Positions 44,651-57,189 of a stretch of DNA of 64,000 nucleotides are shown piece by piece (the stretch's first letter is position 1; each line of letters begins with the position of its first letter). The notes beneath the pieces are model-generated. The model had not been told where the DNA came from. It saw only the letters and a list, made by a program, of their open reading frames with translations, and did no database searches. This stretch comes from Charina bottae (lineage: Eukaryota; Chordata; Lepidosauria; Squamata; Charinaidae): positions 177,226,274-177,290,273 of the forward strand of contig JALMGJ010000003.1 of NCBI GenBank assembly GCA_023362775.1, in the 5' to 3' direction. Made by a program: the position numbers and the translations under genes.

Positions 44651-45778
44651 TACCTCATTCAAATTGCAAAGGCCTGGTTAAAAAGGAAACTCTTGACTAC
44701 TTTCCTAACAGCAGAAAGTGGGGGGTCTCAGTGCGACTCCTGAGCAAAAGGGTTGATTTAGCTCTGTTATTATCTCCAATAGTACCTAGCCTGAATCAAA
44801 TGTGCTACAATGCTGTTTTGGGCCACATTCTTTATGCCTAATTGGCACACTATAGCAATTCCAGAGTTCAGTTGCTTGCACTTTCACATTACATACATCA
44901 GTAATGCTGATATATAATGAGCTTACCATTTCATATAGTTTCTACTCAGTGTACAGACTGATATTGCAATTTTGCTGGCCTCACTCACTAAGCAGAAACC
45001 ATGGATAACAAAGACAATTATAACAAGCTATTTATATATTGACTGAATTGTATATCATCCAGAGAACTTGAGTAGTTTAAACGTCTGATAAATAAAACAA
45101 AATAGTAAATGCTATAGCACTGAAATACTGAAGAGCTATGAGAATATGTTCATTTCTTTTCTAGTGCCAGAATGACAAAAGCTTCAAGACAGGGATAATA
45201 TAGTAACATAGAAGGAAATGTTTGTTTCCTATGCCTCTTCCTGAGCTTCTAAAAAGAAGCCCACCCCAACCTATAATGTGCATCAAAACTCATTAAAAAC
45301 AGAAAAAAACTCTTCTTGATCTTTAAGATGTTGTTCTAGCAAGTCTCTCCAGACAGGGATTGGAGATGATAATGGTGTCTTTTAATATTGTATTTAAATT
45401 AGATATTTACTGGATTTAGGCTGTTTTCTCAAAATTCAAATATAAAGTTCACACCACTGAAAATAAATATTGCTCCAATTATTCCAGATAACATTTGAAA
45501 GTTATGGAAGATGGTGGTGTTTTCTAAAACGTGTTACAGAAATCTTAAAGAGAATTCTACTGGCATACAGTTAAGCATGCAGCAAAAAGAGGCACTCAAA
45601 CCTGCATGTTTTGGAATAAATTTCTATTTGATTGCTGCAATATATGCTGTTCCTATGGAAAAAGGAATATGTATGAATTATTAATATCTTTTTATTGGTG
45701 CAATTTCCATTAGTAAAATATGGGAAAGGGGAAAAAACCCTCTCTGGCTTTTGCCTGCATGGGCTTTATGCATAAGCC
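44651..45778. other. No recognisable feature
   Basis: AT-rich, no ORF of note. The intervals 47867-48426 and 49276-50559 are comparable, the latter holding the (TTAGGG)3. Confidence 0.5.
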
Positions 45779-45787
45779 AGATGCTTA

Positions 45788-46026
45788 GGATGGAGAGCCA
45801 GTTTGGTGTAGTGGTTAAGGCACCAGGCTAGAAACCAGGAGACTGTGAGTTCTAGTCCCGCCCTAGGCACAAAGCCAGCTGGGTGACCTTGGGCCAGTCA
45901 CTCTCTCTCAGCCCTAGGGAGATGGCAATGGCAAACCACCTCTGAAAAGCCTTCCCCAAAAAACTGCAGGGACTTGTCCAGGCAGCCCCCGAGAATCAGA
46001 CATGATTGAATGGATAAAAAAAAAAA
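45788..46026 (+). mobile_element. Sauria-type tRNA SINE with BovB-like tail; 9-bp target duplication
   Basis: AGATGCTTA occurs at 45779-45787 and 46027-46035. Head GAGAGCCAGTTTGGTGTAGTG is intact with A- and B-box-like segments. The 3' terminus AGAATCAGACATGATTGAAT and poly-A resemble the BovB end. Mobilisation by BovB reverse transcriptase is the standard inference. Confidence 0.9.
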
Positions 46027-46218
46027 AGATGCTTATGCTAGATTTCCCAGTACCAAAAGCAGTGAGAAGCTAGTAATCTGTCCAAAGAGAAAGATGAGTA
46101 GGAGTAGAGCTGCTACTGAGGGGCTATACTGTATATGGCCATAGCCAGACAAATTACTAGGTACGTTCTAGAAAAGAGAGTTCATCTGATCCTGCAGAAA
46201 ACACCCAATGTTCATACA

Positions 46219-46640
46219 AGCACAGAATCACAAAATCTTAGGATTGGAAGGTACCTTGGAGATCTTCTAGTCCAACCCAGGGCAGCAATCCTGAGACCAT
46301 CCCAGACAAGCTTTCAAAGCTTGTTTGAAAACCTCCAATGATGGCACATTGGATGACTCCAGGATACAGGTTATCCCACTAGTTAATAGCTCTCATGGTC
46401 AGGAAATTCCTCCTCATTTTGAGTTTGGATCTCTCTTTGTAAAGCTTCCACCCATTGGCTCTTGTCCTACCTTTGGTCACTACGGAGAATAAATTTACAT
46501 CCTCTTGCCTGTGGCATCCCTTCAAGCATTGGAAGACTGCTATCATGTCTCCCCTTAGCCTTCTCTTCTTTAGGCTAAACATGCCTAGTTCTTTTAACCA
46601 TTCTTCATAGGATTTAGTTGCCAAGCCCCTTATCAACTTT
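46219..46640 (-). mobile_element. CR1 LINE 3' end
   Basis: The minus strand encodes the CR1 C-terminus: EWLKELGMFSLKKRRLRGDM, AVFQCLKGCHRQ and RANGWKLYKERSKL, then FLTMRAIN, in an 85-codon open frame. The non-coding end, read on plus, is CAGAATCACAAAATCTTAGG..TTGGAAGGTACCTTGGAG. A shift after TMRAIN ends the frame. Confidence 0.88.
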
Positions 46641-46780
46641 GTTATACAAAGTCATCTTTTTTCATTTGTACCTGTTAACTGCTTTCAGGGCTTTTCTTCA
46701 TGGTTGTGTTCACATTATATCCTCTTCTCCTTGGGGCAGCCCAAAAGTATGCTGACATAAATTGTGACTTACATGTGTCC

Positions 46781-47851
46781 TATTCTGCTAAAGCCTTTGA
46801 TTGTGTGGATCACAACAAACTGTGGCAAATTCTTAGAGAGATGGGAGTACCAGACCACCTTACCTGTCTCCTGAGAAACCTGTATGCAGGTCAAGAAGCA
46901 ACAGTTAGAACCGGACATGGAACAACCGACTGGTTAAAAATTGGGAAAGGAGTACGACAAGGCTGTATATTATCACCGTGCTTATTTAACTTATATGCAG
47001 AATACATCATGAGAAATGCCGGGCTGGATGAATCACAAGCCGGCATTAAGATTGCCGGGAGAAATATCAACAACCTCAGATATGCAGACGATACCACCCT
47101 AATGGCAGAAAGTGAAGAGGAACTAAAGAGCCTCTTGATGAGGGTGAAAGAGGAGAGTGCAAAAGCTGGCTTGAAACTCAACATTAAAAAAATTAAGATC
47201 ATGGCATCTGGTCCCATCTCTTCCTGGCAAATAGAAGGGGAAGAAATGGAAGCAGTGACAGATTTTATTTTCTTGGGCTCCAAGATCACCGCAGACGGTG
47301 ACTGCAGCCATGAAATTAAAAGACGCTTGCTCCTTGGGAGGAAAGCTATGGCAAACCTAGACAGCATATTAAAAAGCAGAGACATCACCTTGCCGACAAA
47401 GGTCCGTATAGTTAAAGCTATGGTTTTCCCAGTAGTAATGTATGGGTGTGAGAGCTGGACCATAAGGAAGGCTGAGCGCCGAAGAATTGATGCTTTTGAA
47501 ATGTGGTGCTGGAGAAGACTCTTGAGAGTCCCTTGGACTGCAAGGAGGTCAAATCAGTCAATCCTAAAGGAAATCAACCCTGACTGCTCATTGGAAGGAC
47601 AGATGCTGAAGCTGAAGCTCAAATACTTCGGCCACCTAATGCGAAGAGAGGACTCACTGGAAAAGACCCTGATGCTGGGAAAGACTGAAGGCAAAAGGAG
47701 AAGGGGACGGCAGAGGATGAGATGGTTAGATAGCATCACCGATGTAACGAACATGAATTTGAGTAAACTCCGGGTGACAGTGGAGGACAGGAAGGCCTGG
47801 CGTGCTATGGTCCATGAGGCCACGAAGAGTCAGACACGACTAAACGACTGA
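46781..47851 (+). CDS. BovB reverse transcriptase C-terminal part, uninterrupted
   Basis: A 383-codon ORF starts in flanking DNA at 46700, and the element-derived part begins near residue 28 (SAKAFDCVDH). RQGCILSP lies at about 86-93 and catalytic YADD at 128-131. The C-terminal block RRRGRQRMRWLD is intact and the stop is at the family position. The endonuclease and the first RT blocks are missing. No disabling mutation is seen after the truncation. Confidence 0.9.
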   Translation, partial: YSAKAFDCVDHNKLWQILREMGVPDHLTCLLRNLYAGQEATVRTGHGTTDWLKIGKGVRQGCILSPCLFNLYAEYIMRNAGLDESQAGIKIAGRNINNLRYADDTTLMAESEEELKSLLMRVKEESAKAGLKLNIKKIKIMASGPISSWQIEGEEMEAVTDFIFLGSKITADGDCSHEIKRRLLLGRKAMANLDSILKSRDITLPTKVRIVKAMVFPVVMYGCESWTIRKAERRRIDAFEMWCWRRLLRVPWTARRSNQSILKEINPDCSLEGQMLKLKLKYFGHLMRREDSLEKTLMLGKTEGKRRRGRQRMRWLDSITDVTNMNLSKLRVTVEDRKAWRAMVHEATKSQTRLND

Positions 47852-47866
47852 ACAACTACAACAAAA
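46781..47866 (+). mobile_element. BovB LINE, 5'-truncated (lineage B)
   Basis: Similarity starts around 46781 within RT motif A and continues to the 3' terminus ACTAAACGACTGAACAACTA followed by an A-rich tail. It is the same lineage as the minus-strand copies at 48.4-49.3 and 55.0-55.2 kb. Horizontal spread of BovB between squamates and ruminants is established knowledge; nothing here dates a transfer. Confidence 0.92.
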
Positions 47867-48426
47867 ATTCTGCTTTAGTAATGAAGCTTGTAACTGGTGC
47901 TGTTCTTACTATTTCAAAATGGGACAAGCTTAGGAAAGGGACTGATGTATTTCCATGGCTTCATTTCACCTCCCGCCAAGTGTCACCTGCCAGCAAAAAA
48001 ACACAACCCCCAATCCCTCTCCTTAACATAAAGTGAGGCAGGGGTGGGTGACTTTAGGTCGATGCTCTGAATGGTGGGTTTAGCCACTTGTCAAGTTGCC
48101 TTAACAGGAGGATGCACACAAAGACATACTCCATACCTGTGACTTGTCAGCTGGCCTATTTTTAAATGTAGTCTAGTACTAGTAATGCTAAACTTGTGTC
48201 TAAAAATAGCCCATTGGGCAGATCACAGGAATGGAGGAATGTGAAAATGGAGTCCCATTAAAACTTGCAAAGCAGTAATCAGTAACAAAATCAGTAACAC
48301 TCAACTTACAGAAACTTACTTCTCTTTCCTGGTTTAAATCAATCTTCTGGGCAGCACAGGACTAGTGTTCTCACACAAGAGCAACAATCCTGTTTTTAAA
48401 CACAGTTTGGACACTCTTTCAAGAGT

Positions 48427-49275
48427 TTTTGTTGTTGTTCAGTCGTTTAGTCATGTCCGACTCTTCGTGACCTCATGGACCATAGCACGCCAGGCCTTCC
48501 TGTCCTCCACTGTCACCCAGAGTTTACTCAAATTCATGTTCATTACATCGGTGATGCTATCTAACCATCTCATCCTCTGCCGTCCCCTTCTCCTTTTGCC
48601 TTCAGTCTTTCCCAGCATCAGGGTCTTTTCCAGTGAGTCCTCTCTTCGCATTAGGTGGCCAAAGTATTTGAGCTTCAGCTTCAGCATCTGTCCTTCCAAT
48701 GAGCAGTCAGGGTTGATTTCCTTTAGGATTGACTGATTTGACCTCCTTGCAGTCCAAGGGACTCTCAAGAGTCTTCTCCAGCACCACAGTTCGAAAGCAT
48801 CAATTCTTCGGTGCTCAGCCTTCCTTATGGTCCAACTCTCACAGCCATACATTACTACTGGGAAAACCATAGCTTTAACTATACGAACCTTTGTCGGCAA
48901 GGTGATGTCTCTGCTTTTTAATATGCTGTCTAGGCTTAGTGATGGGACCAGATGCCATGATCTGAGTTTTTTTAATGTTGAGTTTCAAGCCAGCTTTTGC
49001 ACTCTCCTCTTTCACCCTCATCAAGAGGCTCTTTAGTTCCTCTTCACTTTCTGCCATTAGGGTGGTATCGTCTGCATATCTGAGGTTGTTGATATTTCTC
49101 CCGGCAATCTTAACTCCGGCTTGTGATTCATCCAGCCCGGCATTTCTCATGATGTACTCTGCATATAAGTTAAATAAGCAGGGTGATAATATACAGCCTT
49201 GTCGTACTCCTTTCCTAATTTTGAACCAGTCGGATGTTCCATGTCCGGTTCTAACTGTTGCTTCTTGAACCGCAT
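48427..49275 (-). mobile_element. BovB LINE fragment with internal deletion (lineage B)
   Basis: The minus-strand copy has its 3' end at 48427 (TTGTTGTTGTTCAGTCG read on plus) and its 5' break near 49275. The coding frame is split into two open parts, about 48451-48900 and 48945-49275. Compared with the 46.8-kb copy, about 140 bp is missing at 48935-48950. The lost part encodes the segment from SWQIEG to the LLLGRKAM region. YADD is retained upstream of the deletion. Confidence 0.88.
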
Positions 49276-49939
49276 ACAGAAATCCATATTTATCAGGAGC
49301 TTGCATAAGAACTGTACTTCAGAAAGAGGCAGTCATATATTACACAAGCAGATGCCTCTGCAGAAGCCAGGTGTTTCTAGAAGCCCAAGTCAGACTGTTC
49401 ATGGAGTGCCGTTCCTAGCAACCAGCAGTGAGGGGGATGCCCCAATACTTTTAAGGAGTTGAGCAGATCCCACCCCAGCTGTGTCAGCAACCATATCATC
49501 AGTGAAGAATGCCAGACTGTATCCACAGCAAAAATGCTGTTGGAAGAAGAGGGAGAACATTACTTTGAAGTAGGACAGCTAAAGATGACTTTAGGTTGTC
49601 TCTGCTTTTGGCTGGGAATGAAACAAACACACAAGGATATATTTAAAAATGGTCAGAATATGTTTGTTCTGTGGATGTGTGCATGAACCCTCAGCTTCTC
49701 ATGTTTACAAAAAGAAAAAAAGAAAAGAAAGGGTGAAACTCAGCTTGATCATTTAAAAAACCAAAATTAAACACACCAAAGCTTGTTAGGGTGACACATG
49801 CATGCAGTTAGATTTTGTGTTTAGCTCTGATTCTCTGCCTGCATTTAAAACTAAAGAATTTAGCCACAATTAGGGGGTTAAATCTTTAATTAAGGGATTG
49901 TCTAGCCCTAAAGATTCTCTTCTTTAACCAGATTCTGTG

Positions 49940-49957
49940 TTAGGGTTAGGGTTAGGG
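49940..49957 (+). repeat. Short interstitial telomeric repeat (TTAGGG)3
   Basis: Three perfect TTAGGG units preceded by GTG. A two-unit GGGTTAGGGTTAG occurs at 7570-7582. Confidence 0.9.
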
Positions 49958-50559
49958 ACATAATGTGGTGGTTCTCATCCAATCTCCATGGCCAGTTCCA
50001 GTTGGTGTTGACAGGAGTGGAGAGAACAAATCTAAAGTCCTTGAGCTGCAGGGTGCCAAAAGGCTTGACACTCACACCCCTCCTATTAAACATCTACATG
50101 AAGCTGCTGGGCGAGGTCATCCATCAGATATAGGATCAAGTATCATCAGTATTCTAATGATACTCACCTGTATATCTCAACTCCTCCCTACCTAAATGAT
50201 GCTGTCAAGATTTTGTCCTAGTGACAAAAGACTGTGGGAATCTGGATGGGGAGGAACAAACTCATCCTGGTAGCTGTGGATACATAGACCTTCAGATCTT
50301 GACTCTCTAGTTGCATTCCCCCCGACGGAACTGATATGAAAACTGGGGTTCTGTAGAGAACCACAGAGATGACCTTGGGAAAACTAGGCAGAGACAGGGC
50401 CAGTTACATAAACAAAAGCATACTTTAAGCCTTGGAAACAGTGAAAGCGTGAGAAAGAACTTCAGATTGACTCCTCCCTAATTTATTAGAGTATAAGAGG
50501 GAGGGAGGGAAAACTCAATCAGTCTTTCAAGATTCTGTTACTATAGCCTATATCAATAA

Positions 50560-51405
50560 AGTATTGTTCCAGTCAGATTTGTGGAGTCTGTTTCCTAATC
50601 TGGCCTCCCTCGAAAGGCTGACAGGATCTTCCTGGACTCTCAGCTCCCACTCAGAGAAGATGGCAGCTGTAGCTTGGAAGACCTTCACACAGATTCATCT
50701 TGTGTACCAATTGTACCCATTCCTATACCAGGAGGCCCTTCTCATGGTCATTCATGCCTTAGTTACCTCACATGTGGACTACTACAATGGGCTCTACATA
50801 GGGCTGCCTCTGAAGACCACTCAGAAGCTTCAGTTGGTCCAGAATGGCACAAGCAGTTATGGGCATGTTTTGGAATGCTCATGTAACATCTTTGCTTCAC
50901 AAACTGCACAGGTTACTGGTAGGCTTCTGGGTGCAATTCAAGCACTGGTTATCACCAACAAAGCCCTATGTGGTATAGGGTCTAGTTATTTGAGGAACCT
51001 TCTCTCTCCTATGATTTCTGCCCATCCTGTAAGATCAGGCAGAGTGGGCATGCTCCAGGCCCCATCCATTAAACAATGTCATCTGATGGGACCCAGGAAT
51101 CATGCCTTCCCTGTCATGGTGCCTACCCTCTGAAAGAGCATTCCCCCTGAGTTTTGAACAGCTCCAACCCTGCTCTTCTTAAAATGTGCCTTGAAATCTG
51201 GCTCTTTCTCCAGGCTTGGGCTAGGGTAGACTGAATCCTTTGTGAGGGGTTCTTATGTCAGTTCCACTGTGTTAACTACAGTATCTTCCCTTCTGTTTTC
51301 TGATGTTGTTCTATTTCTTTGGTCTTCAATTTGTATGCTGCCCACAGCTGTTAAGAAGTTGGATGGCTTCAGAAATGTGAATTATAAACAAATAAAGACT
51401 TGGAC
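50560..51405 (+). mobile_element. L2-clade LINE 3' portion
   Basis: A 189-codon open stretch (50564-51133) includes YPFLYQEALLMVIHALVTSHVDYYNGLYIGLPLKTTQKLQ in several pieces, then a shifted C-terminus. The 3' UTR GCTGCCCACAGCTGTTAAGAAG ends in AACAAATAAAG near 51400. Confidence 0.82.
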
Positions 51406-51540
51406 AATAGTTCACCTTTGACTATCTCCTATATGCATATAATGACCTTATGCGAAAGGTGATGTTGGGCTTCAGGGTTTAGTGACCATGGTCTAGATAT
51501 CCTGATGTTTTGCTGGCAACTGTGGCTGGCAACTGAACAG

Positions 51541-51795
51541 GGTCTGACTGGGCTCCTGTCTTTACAGCCAGGTGTTCTGACTTCTGACTGGTCTTTAGCC
51601 GAGCTTGTTTCCGATTGGTGCAGGTTAGCGAGGGCTGGTCTCTGATTGGGTCTTTGTTTGTGCCCGATCCAGATTGGTCGTTTTGGTGGTGCTGGTTCCT
51701 GATTGGTCCTTTGTTCATGCCAGCTTCTGACTGGTCATATTTGGAGTGCTGATTCCTGATTACCTGGTTCTATGTTTGTGTTAGGTTCTGATTGA
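51541..51795 (+). repeat. Degenerate minisatellite, unit about 29 bp, with ATTGG motif
   Basis: CTGACTGG or CTGATTGG-like cores start at about 51544, 51584, 51612, 51643, 51671, 51700, 51728, 51756 and 51787, mostly 28-31 bp apart. Interunit sequence is diverged (TTTGTT and GGTGCTGGTT recur). Confidence 0.7.
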
Positions 51796-54414
51796 CTTAT
51801 GTGAAACCTTATGTGAAGCTTGCCAAGGTACCAGGGCTGATCTAGTCAGGAAAGAAATACAGTAAGTTGTCAAAATTCCAAAGCAGGGAACAGAAACTGT
51901 TGGGAAAAATGGAATAGAAAGGTAGGGAACTGATTTGTGGCAGCCTTAACACTCTCTTGGCAAAGAAGATATCTTGCACTTTGTTACTGTTCTTTGTTAC
52001 TGTTCTTCTATCTATTTACTCTTCAAGTTCTCAAACTCAGATTTGAGAGTACTCTGTCATTTAGTGAGTCTTCTAGCTGTGATTCTGGGTTGCAAGGAGT
52101 GAGCATTTTTTACTCTGAGAAGACTGCTTTTGTGTGGGCATGCATAGGTATGTTATAAATACACAATTAAATTCACTCTGAAGCTAATGGCCTTTAACTT
52201 CTACCATAACACTCTCTTCTCTACTGATCATTGAAAATCTGGCAGTCTACTCAGTAGGCATGAAGTCTGTGTGAAGACATTAGTTAACATCCTCATTAGA
52301 AAATATTTAAGTATTTTTTAAAATTTACAGTACTTATATAGCGCCTAAGAAGCAAGTTCTCTGGCCACCTTACCAAATTATTAAAGCATAAAACATAATG
52401 CAAGATATGGTTAAAATGAGTAAACATATTGGTCCAAAATCAAAAAATCATTCTATGATTAAGATTGCCTGTGAAAATTTTAAAAAGTCACCAGGTGATT
52501 CTGCAAATACCACAGCACAGGCAGCAAATATAATTCCATGTTTGAAAAAAGGCAGCCATGTGCCTTATGAAAACCTGTTATGAAGAAGAAAGATATGGAA
52601 TAGATGCCCCTTTCCTTTGGACTGGCAATGCAAGGACCCTTCCAGCTGAAGGCACCTTCAATTGTGAGCCTTCGTTTCATTTTATGAGAGCAAGCAGTTG
52701 TGTATTACTAAGGATCTTGAGTTCTGGCTCTGAAAAGATGGGCTGAAAGAAGAAACTTGTTTTACTTTAGAACTATTATGATGACTATAGCAGACCTAAT
52801 TCTGGAATTCCCATATATTAATCTTACCCACCACACTTCAGAAATTCTGTTTTTTGTTAACTCTTTCTCCAAGGGTATATGGGGGCATATTGTAATCCTA
52901 ACATACACATTCTTGTGTCAAGATGTCACACATCTTTTTAGTTCAGTCAGAGATCATATAGAAGCATGAAGCAGAATACACTACTGTAACAATTGTTCCA
53001 GTCTTACAGTTGAAGGGGATTTTTTTTCTTTTTCTCCTTTATTCATGGAACCACTTCTTTCCATCATGCCATAACAACAATGGAGTTTTTCCTCCCAAAT
53101 ACCTGTTTTTTACTACATGGTCTTCCCAAAAGCTGCAATGCAATTCTTGCTAACCCACCAATGACACATGCCTAACATCAATTAGAGGATATATTTTCTC
53201 AGAAATAAAACAGAAGACATTCCAAAATTGTAGCCTATCTATGTACCAAATGTATAGCACTGAAGAACAAACCATTGCAGTTTCTTTGAATGATACAACA
53301 CAGTTTTACATCAAAGCAAAACTATGATAAACTTTCCAAATTTTATTGGGTTTTTTTTTCTTTAACTCTAGGGAGGCCACTGAAAATGGAGAGATAAATC
53401 TGTTTACAAAATAGAATGTATCTGCTCTCCATTCATTGTCTGTTATGTTAGCCTTATTCCTGTAGTAATATGTAACTCTGGGATTGCAACCGTAGGCTAT
53501 ATTGCTTTTCTAAATATTCATTTTTCAATTTGCTTGGCAATTTAAAATAAAAAGAATTGTGACCTACGTTATCATATAATAGGGTAGCAACATTCAGTGG
53601 GATTTTCAGAGGCACATCTCAGACCAACCATTTTTTACAATTTGTTCAGAAGTATTTCTCAACAGGAAATGCTTGCCTTACAGAATGATTAGTGCTGGTG
53701 GCAGTTTCCTGAAGAAAAACAATGCACATAAATTTCTAGTTTGTTATCTAGAGAAGATGACTTCAAAGCAGCTATTCCATGACTAATGACTAACTGAGGG
53801 CGATAAGAAAACATGCGTTCTCAAGCACTTCATCAACCTAGCAAACCAGAGAAAGGATAATTGAGTCAGCAAATAGTTTGGTTTGGCCAAGTGTGTAACA
53901 CTTCATAGCATCAGTGGGATACACATCCCATTCTGTCACTAGAACAGGATACCCTTAGAAGCAGCAAAACTATTCCCAAGCAGATAAAAATCACCAGATT
54001 GGATCAGGTCAGTGGTCTAAATAGCATTGCATTCTTCCATCTGCTAGCAAAGCCCACTCAGATATCACAGGAAGCTTTTGAAGGGCTTCAAAGGAAGATA
54101 CATTTCTCCAGTTGTTTTCTTTTTAATCTTTTGGTCAGAAGAATATAGCACTGTAAAAAAATGTGACTGTTCTTCTAGCTATCATGAGTAGTATTGATAT
54201 TAGGGTTGTACAAACTATTTGGAGGAGCATTTTGCAAAGTTACCAAAATGTCCCGCTGAAACTAGTGCTCAAGATGCAGCCTATAAGAGATTTGCCAGCA
54301 ACTTCAAGGCCCTGACCATGTCTTCTGGGTATGTGATTACATACATGCATGCTCAGGTGGTACAGAGAGCTCCTTGAAGCAGCTGAACTTAATTACTGAC
54401 AGGAATGCTCTATA
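51796..54414. other. No recognisable feature
   Basis: AT-rich presumed intron without identifiable repeats or exons. 54576-54975 is similar. Confidence 0.5.
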
Positions 54415-54575
54415 TTTAGGGTGGGCCAGTCACTCTCTCTCAGCCCAACTCACCTTACAGGGTTGTTGTTGCGGGGAAAATAGGAGGAGGAAAGTGTATT
54501 AGGTATGTTCGCCACCTTGAGTTATTTATAAAAATAATAAAGGCGGGATAAAAATTAAATAAATAAATAAATATT
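54415..54575 (+). mobile_element. tRNA SINE type II, 5'-truncated
   Basis: It starts at GGTGGGCCAGTCACTCTC. The tail GTTCGCCACCTTGAGTTATT ends in AAATAAATAAATAAATA. Confidence 0.85.
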
Positions 54576-54975
54576 TTACATCAGTTGTTTCTGTCAGGTT
54601 ACCCTCCTCACAATGGCTAGGGCATAGTGGAAACTGCAGTCCAGTAAGCTTGTAGGACAGCATATTGGGGAAGACTGCTCTATGTATTTCTACCAAATGG
54701 AATTTGGAATGAGTGAACAACCTTTCCTATACTTTTCCTTCTCTTTTATACTTTCAGCATGCTCCTTCAATTTACTGAGACACAGAAGACAACTTAAATA
54801 TGAAACTTGTCTTAATCCTTGTGCCTTTTTCCTTCTTTCCTTTTCAAACTCAAACACAAACACATAAGCTTGGTAGCTTATATTTGTCCATGAATTTTCA
54901 AAGAGGGTAAGAATCTATTGTGTTTTGGGGCTTAGCAAATGAAAACTAATTCTGTCTATTGCAGAAAATGGTATT

Positions 54976-55238
54976 ATTTGTTGTTGTTCAGTCGTTTAGT
55001 CGTGTCCGACTCTTCGTGACCCCATGGACCATAGCACGCCACGCCTTCCTGTCCTCCACTGTCACCCGGAGTTTACTCAAATTCATGTTCATTACATCGG
55101 TGATGCTATCTAACCATCTCATCCTCTGCCGTCCCCTTCTCCTTTTGCCTTCAGTCTTTCCCAGCATCAGGGTCTTTTCCAGTGAGTCCTCTCTTCGCAT
55201 TAGGTGGCCAAAGTATTTGAGCTTCAGCTTCAGTATCT
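54976..55238 (-). mobile_element. BovB LINE 3'-end fragment
   Basis: Only the last 260 bp of the element are present, minus strand. They encode the C-terminal 70 residues (MRREDSLEKTLMLGKTEG.. to TRLND). The 5' break is at about 55238. Such extreme 5' truncation is normal for target-primed insertion. Confidence 0.9.
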
Positions 55239-57189
55239 GTTACAATCTGGTATTTCAAATGAGTTCAATAAAATACGGATCCCTTAGGAAGAGGATGAGG
55301 GTGTCTATTGTAAGAGGAAATTTTTCACTGTTTAGTTTTTTTAAAGGCTTTCTTCTATGAGAATGTTTTTAACCTCCAAGAAGCATGTAATCTAAGAGCT
55401 TGGAGGAATCTCTAGAAAAATATCTTAAGTGGAATCTTCAAAGTCTGACATGCAAGGAATAAATACAATCGTTCTTTCTTTTTCCTGCTTATCCCAATAT
55501 CTAATCGACTCCACTGTGATGGTACAAAAAAATTATGTATTTTTTCCTAAATGTCCTTTGCCAACCACAGGCCTGCTGTGGTTAACAACTGTAAAAAATT
55601 ACAGTGGGAGGGGTTCCACTAGGCTTGGACCTTAGGGCAAAAGACAAAGACCACCAGCCCAGGCCTCCTCCACATCACACTGTTTTCACTCCCCAATCCC
55701 TCCAGAAGTAGTTTGAAGCCAGCTTTCAACTGCCCTCACTTCTGCTGCAGACCTCAAAATGCTGACAGCAGGCAGTAACATTATGAGGCAATCAGTGCCC
55801 ACACTCCAACTGGCCAATAATAGAGTGCAAAAAAAAAAATTAATTCAGTGACCCATCCATCGAGCTACTCCAAATCCTGGAGAAATAAAAATCTCTTCTC
55901 CCTACTCCATACAAAAGACACTCTATGCACATTTTAGTACATGTATACAGTTATCTGGTCATTTGTGAAACAAATCTAAGCAGTCTCTATGTGGCGAAGC
56001 TGTCTGCAAAGTGCCATTCCTCAGTTGCAATTAAAAGCTTTTTGCAAGCTGTGAAATTGTAACATGTCAACATTTTTGCAACACATGCTTTCCTCATTAG
56101 CTGCAACCGTGACTGCATATTGTTGCAGTGGCTGGAATTGGGAGAGATCAATGAGAAAACAGTCTATCCACGAGGTCTGATGAGTCATAATACTTAAAAG
56201 AAAAATATCTACTGTATGTTGCTGTAGACTCAAATAAACCAGAGCAGAATAAAAAAAAAATGACTTTGCTCACAAACCAGGTGGCCTTGTGAGATCAATC
56301 CCATGTGAAACTGATACCAAAGTGGTGTAAGGCACTGATATGGAAGTGCCTGATTCTAATGCTTGTCTACACCTACAATGCAATCAGTGTGTGCTACTAT
56401 TTGCAGAAGAGAAATAACCCACATACAGCTAATGAATTAAAAGGAATCTGAGAGTTGTGGAGAAAATCAAGAAAATTGCAGTCAGAGTAGGAAAACTGAC
56501 TACATCTCCCATAATTCTCAGTGTGGCCCACCTACAAGTTCTGTAGTGCTACATGTGGAAAAGCTAACTGTCTTCCAGGTTCAAATAAATCAGCCCCAAA
56601 ATAGAAATAAGTTAACTCAGCTCTCAAAACCAGCTGAACATGATGAGATCAGAAGATATGGAATGGCTTCTGAACTGTGCAGAGCTGCCCCCAGTAGCCT
56701 TAAAGGACCCCAAAGAACACCAAGTGATGGGAGCACTGGTATGTCATGTTTCGTCAGGTGGCCCCTTTCTCCTGTTGTGCTTTTCTAGAATTGCTTTTAC
56801 TATCCTGATGTCTTAGAACAAAAACCAGATAACTAAAAACAAAAAAAAGTGTTCTGTTTCCCAAAATCAATATTCTGAGCACATGCAGTTTTTACTTGAA
56901 ATCTACTTAAGCAGTAGTATTATGTTGTACAAAATAATGGCGGGATATAAATCTAATAATAAATAGATAACGAATAAATACATACATAAATGAATAAATA
57001 AAAACAAGAACAAAATGAATTTGTCCTAAATGCTTTTAAGACTGAAGAAGCGCTTTTTTGTTTTACCAATAATATATATTTATACTAAATAAAATTTTAT
57101 GAGCCTCTATACCAAATCCAGCATTCCCCTGCTAACAAACTGTCTATGTAAGAAGCATCAACTCCAGCCAGCTGGCTAAGGTGCTGATT
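55239..57189. other. No recognisable gene
   Basis: AT-rich with a GC-richer patch at 55560-55760, and small LINE-tail and hAT-like traces at 56490-56520 and 56935-57003. Confidence 0.5.
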
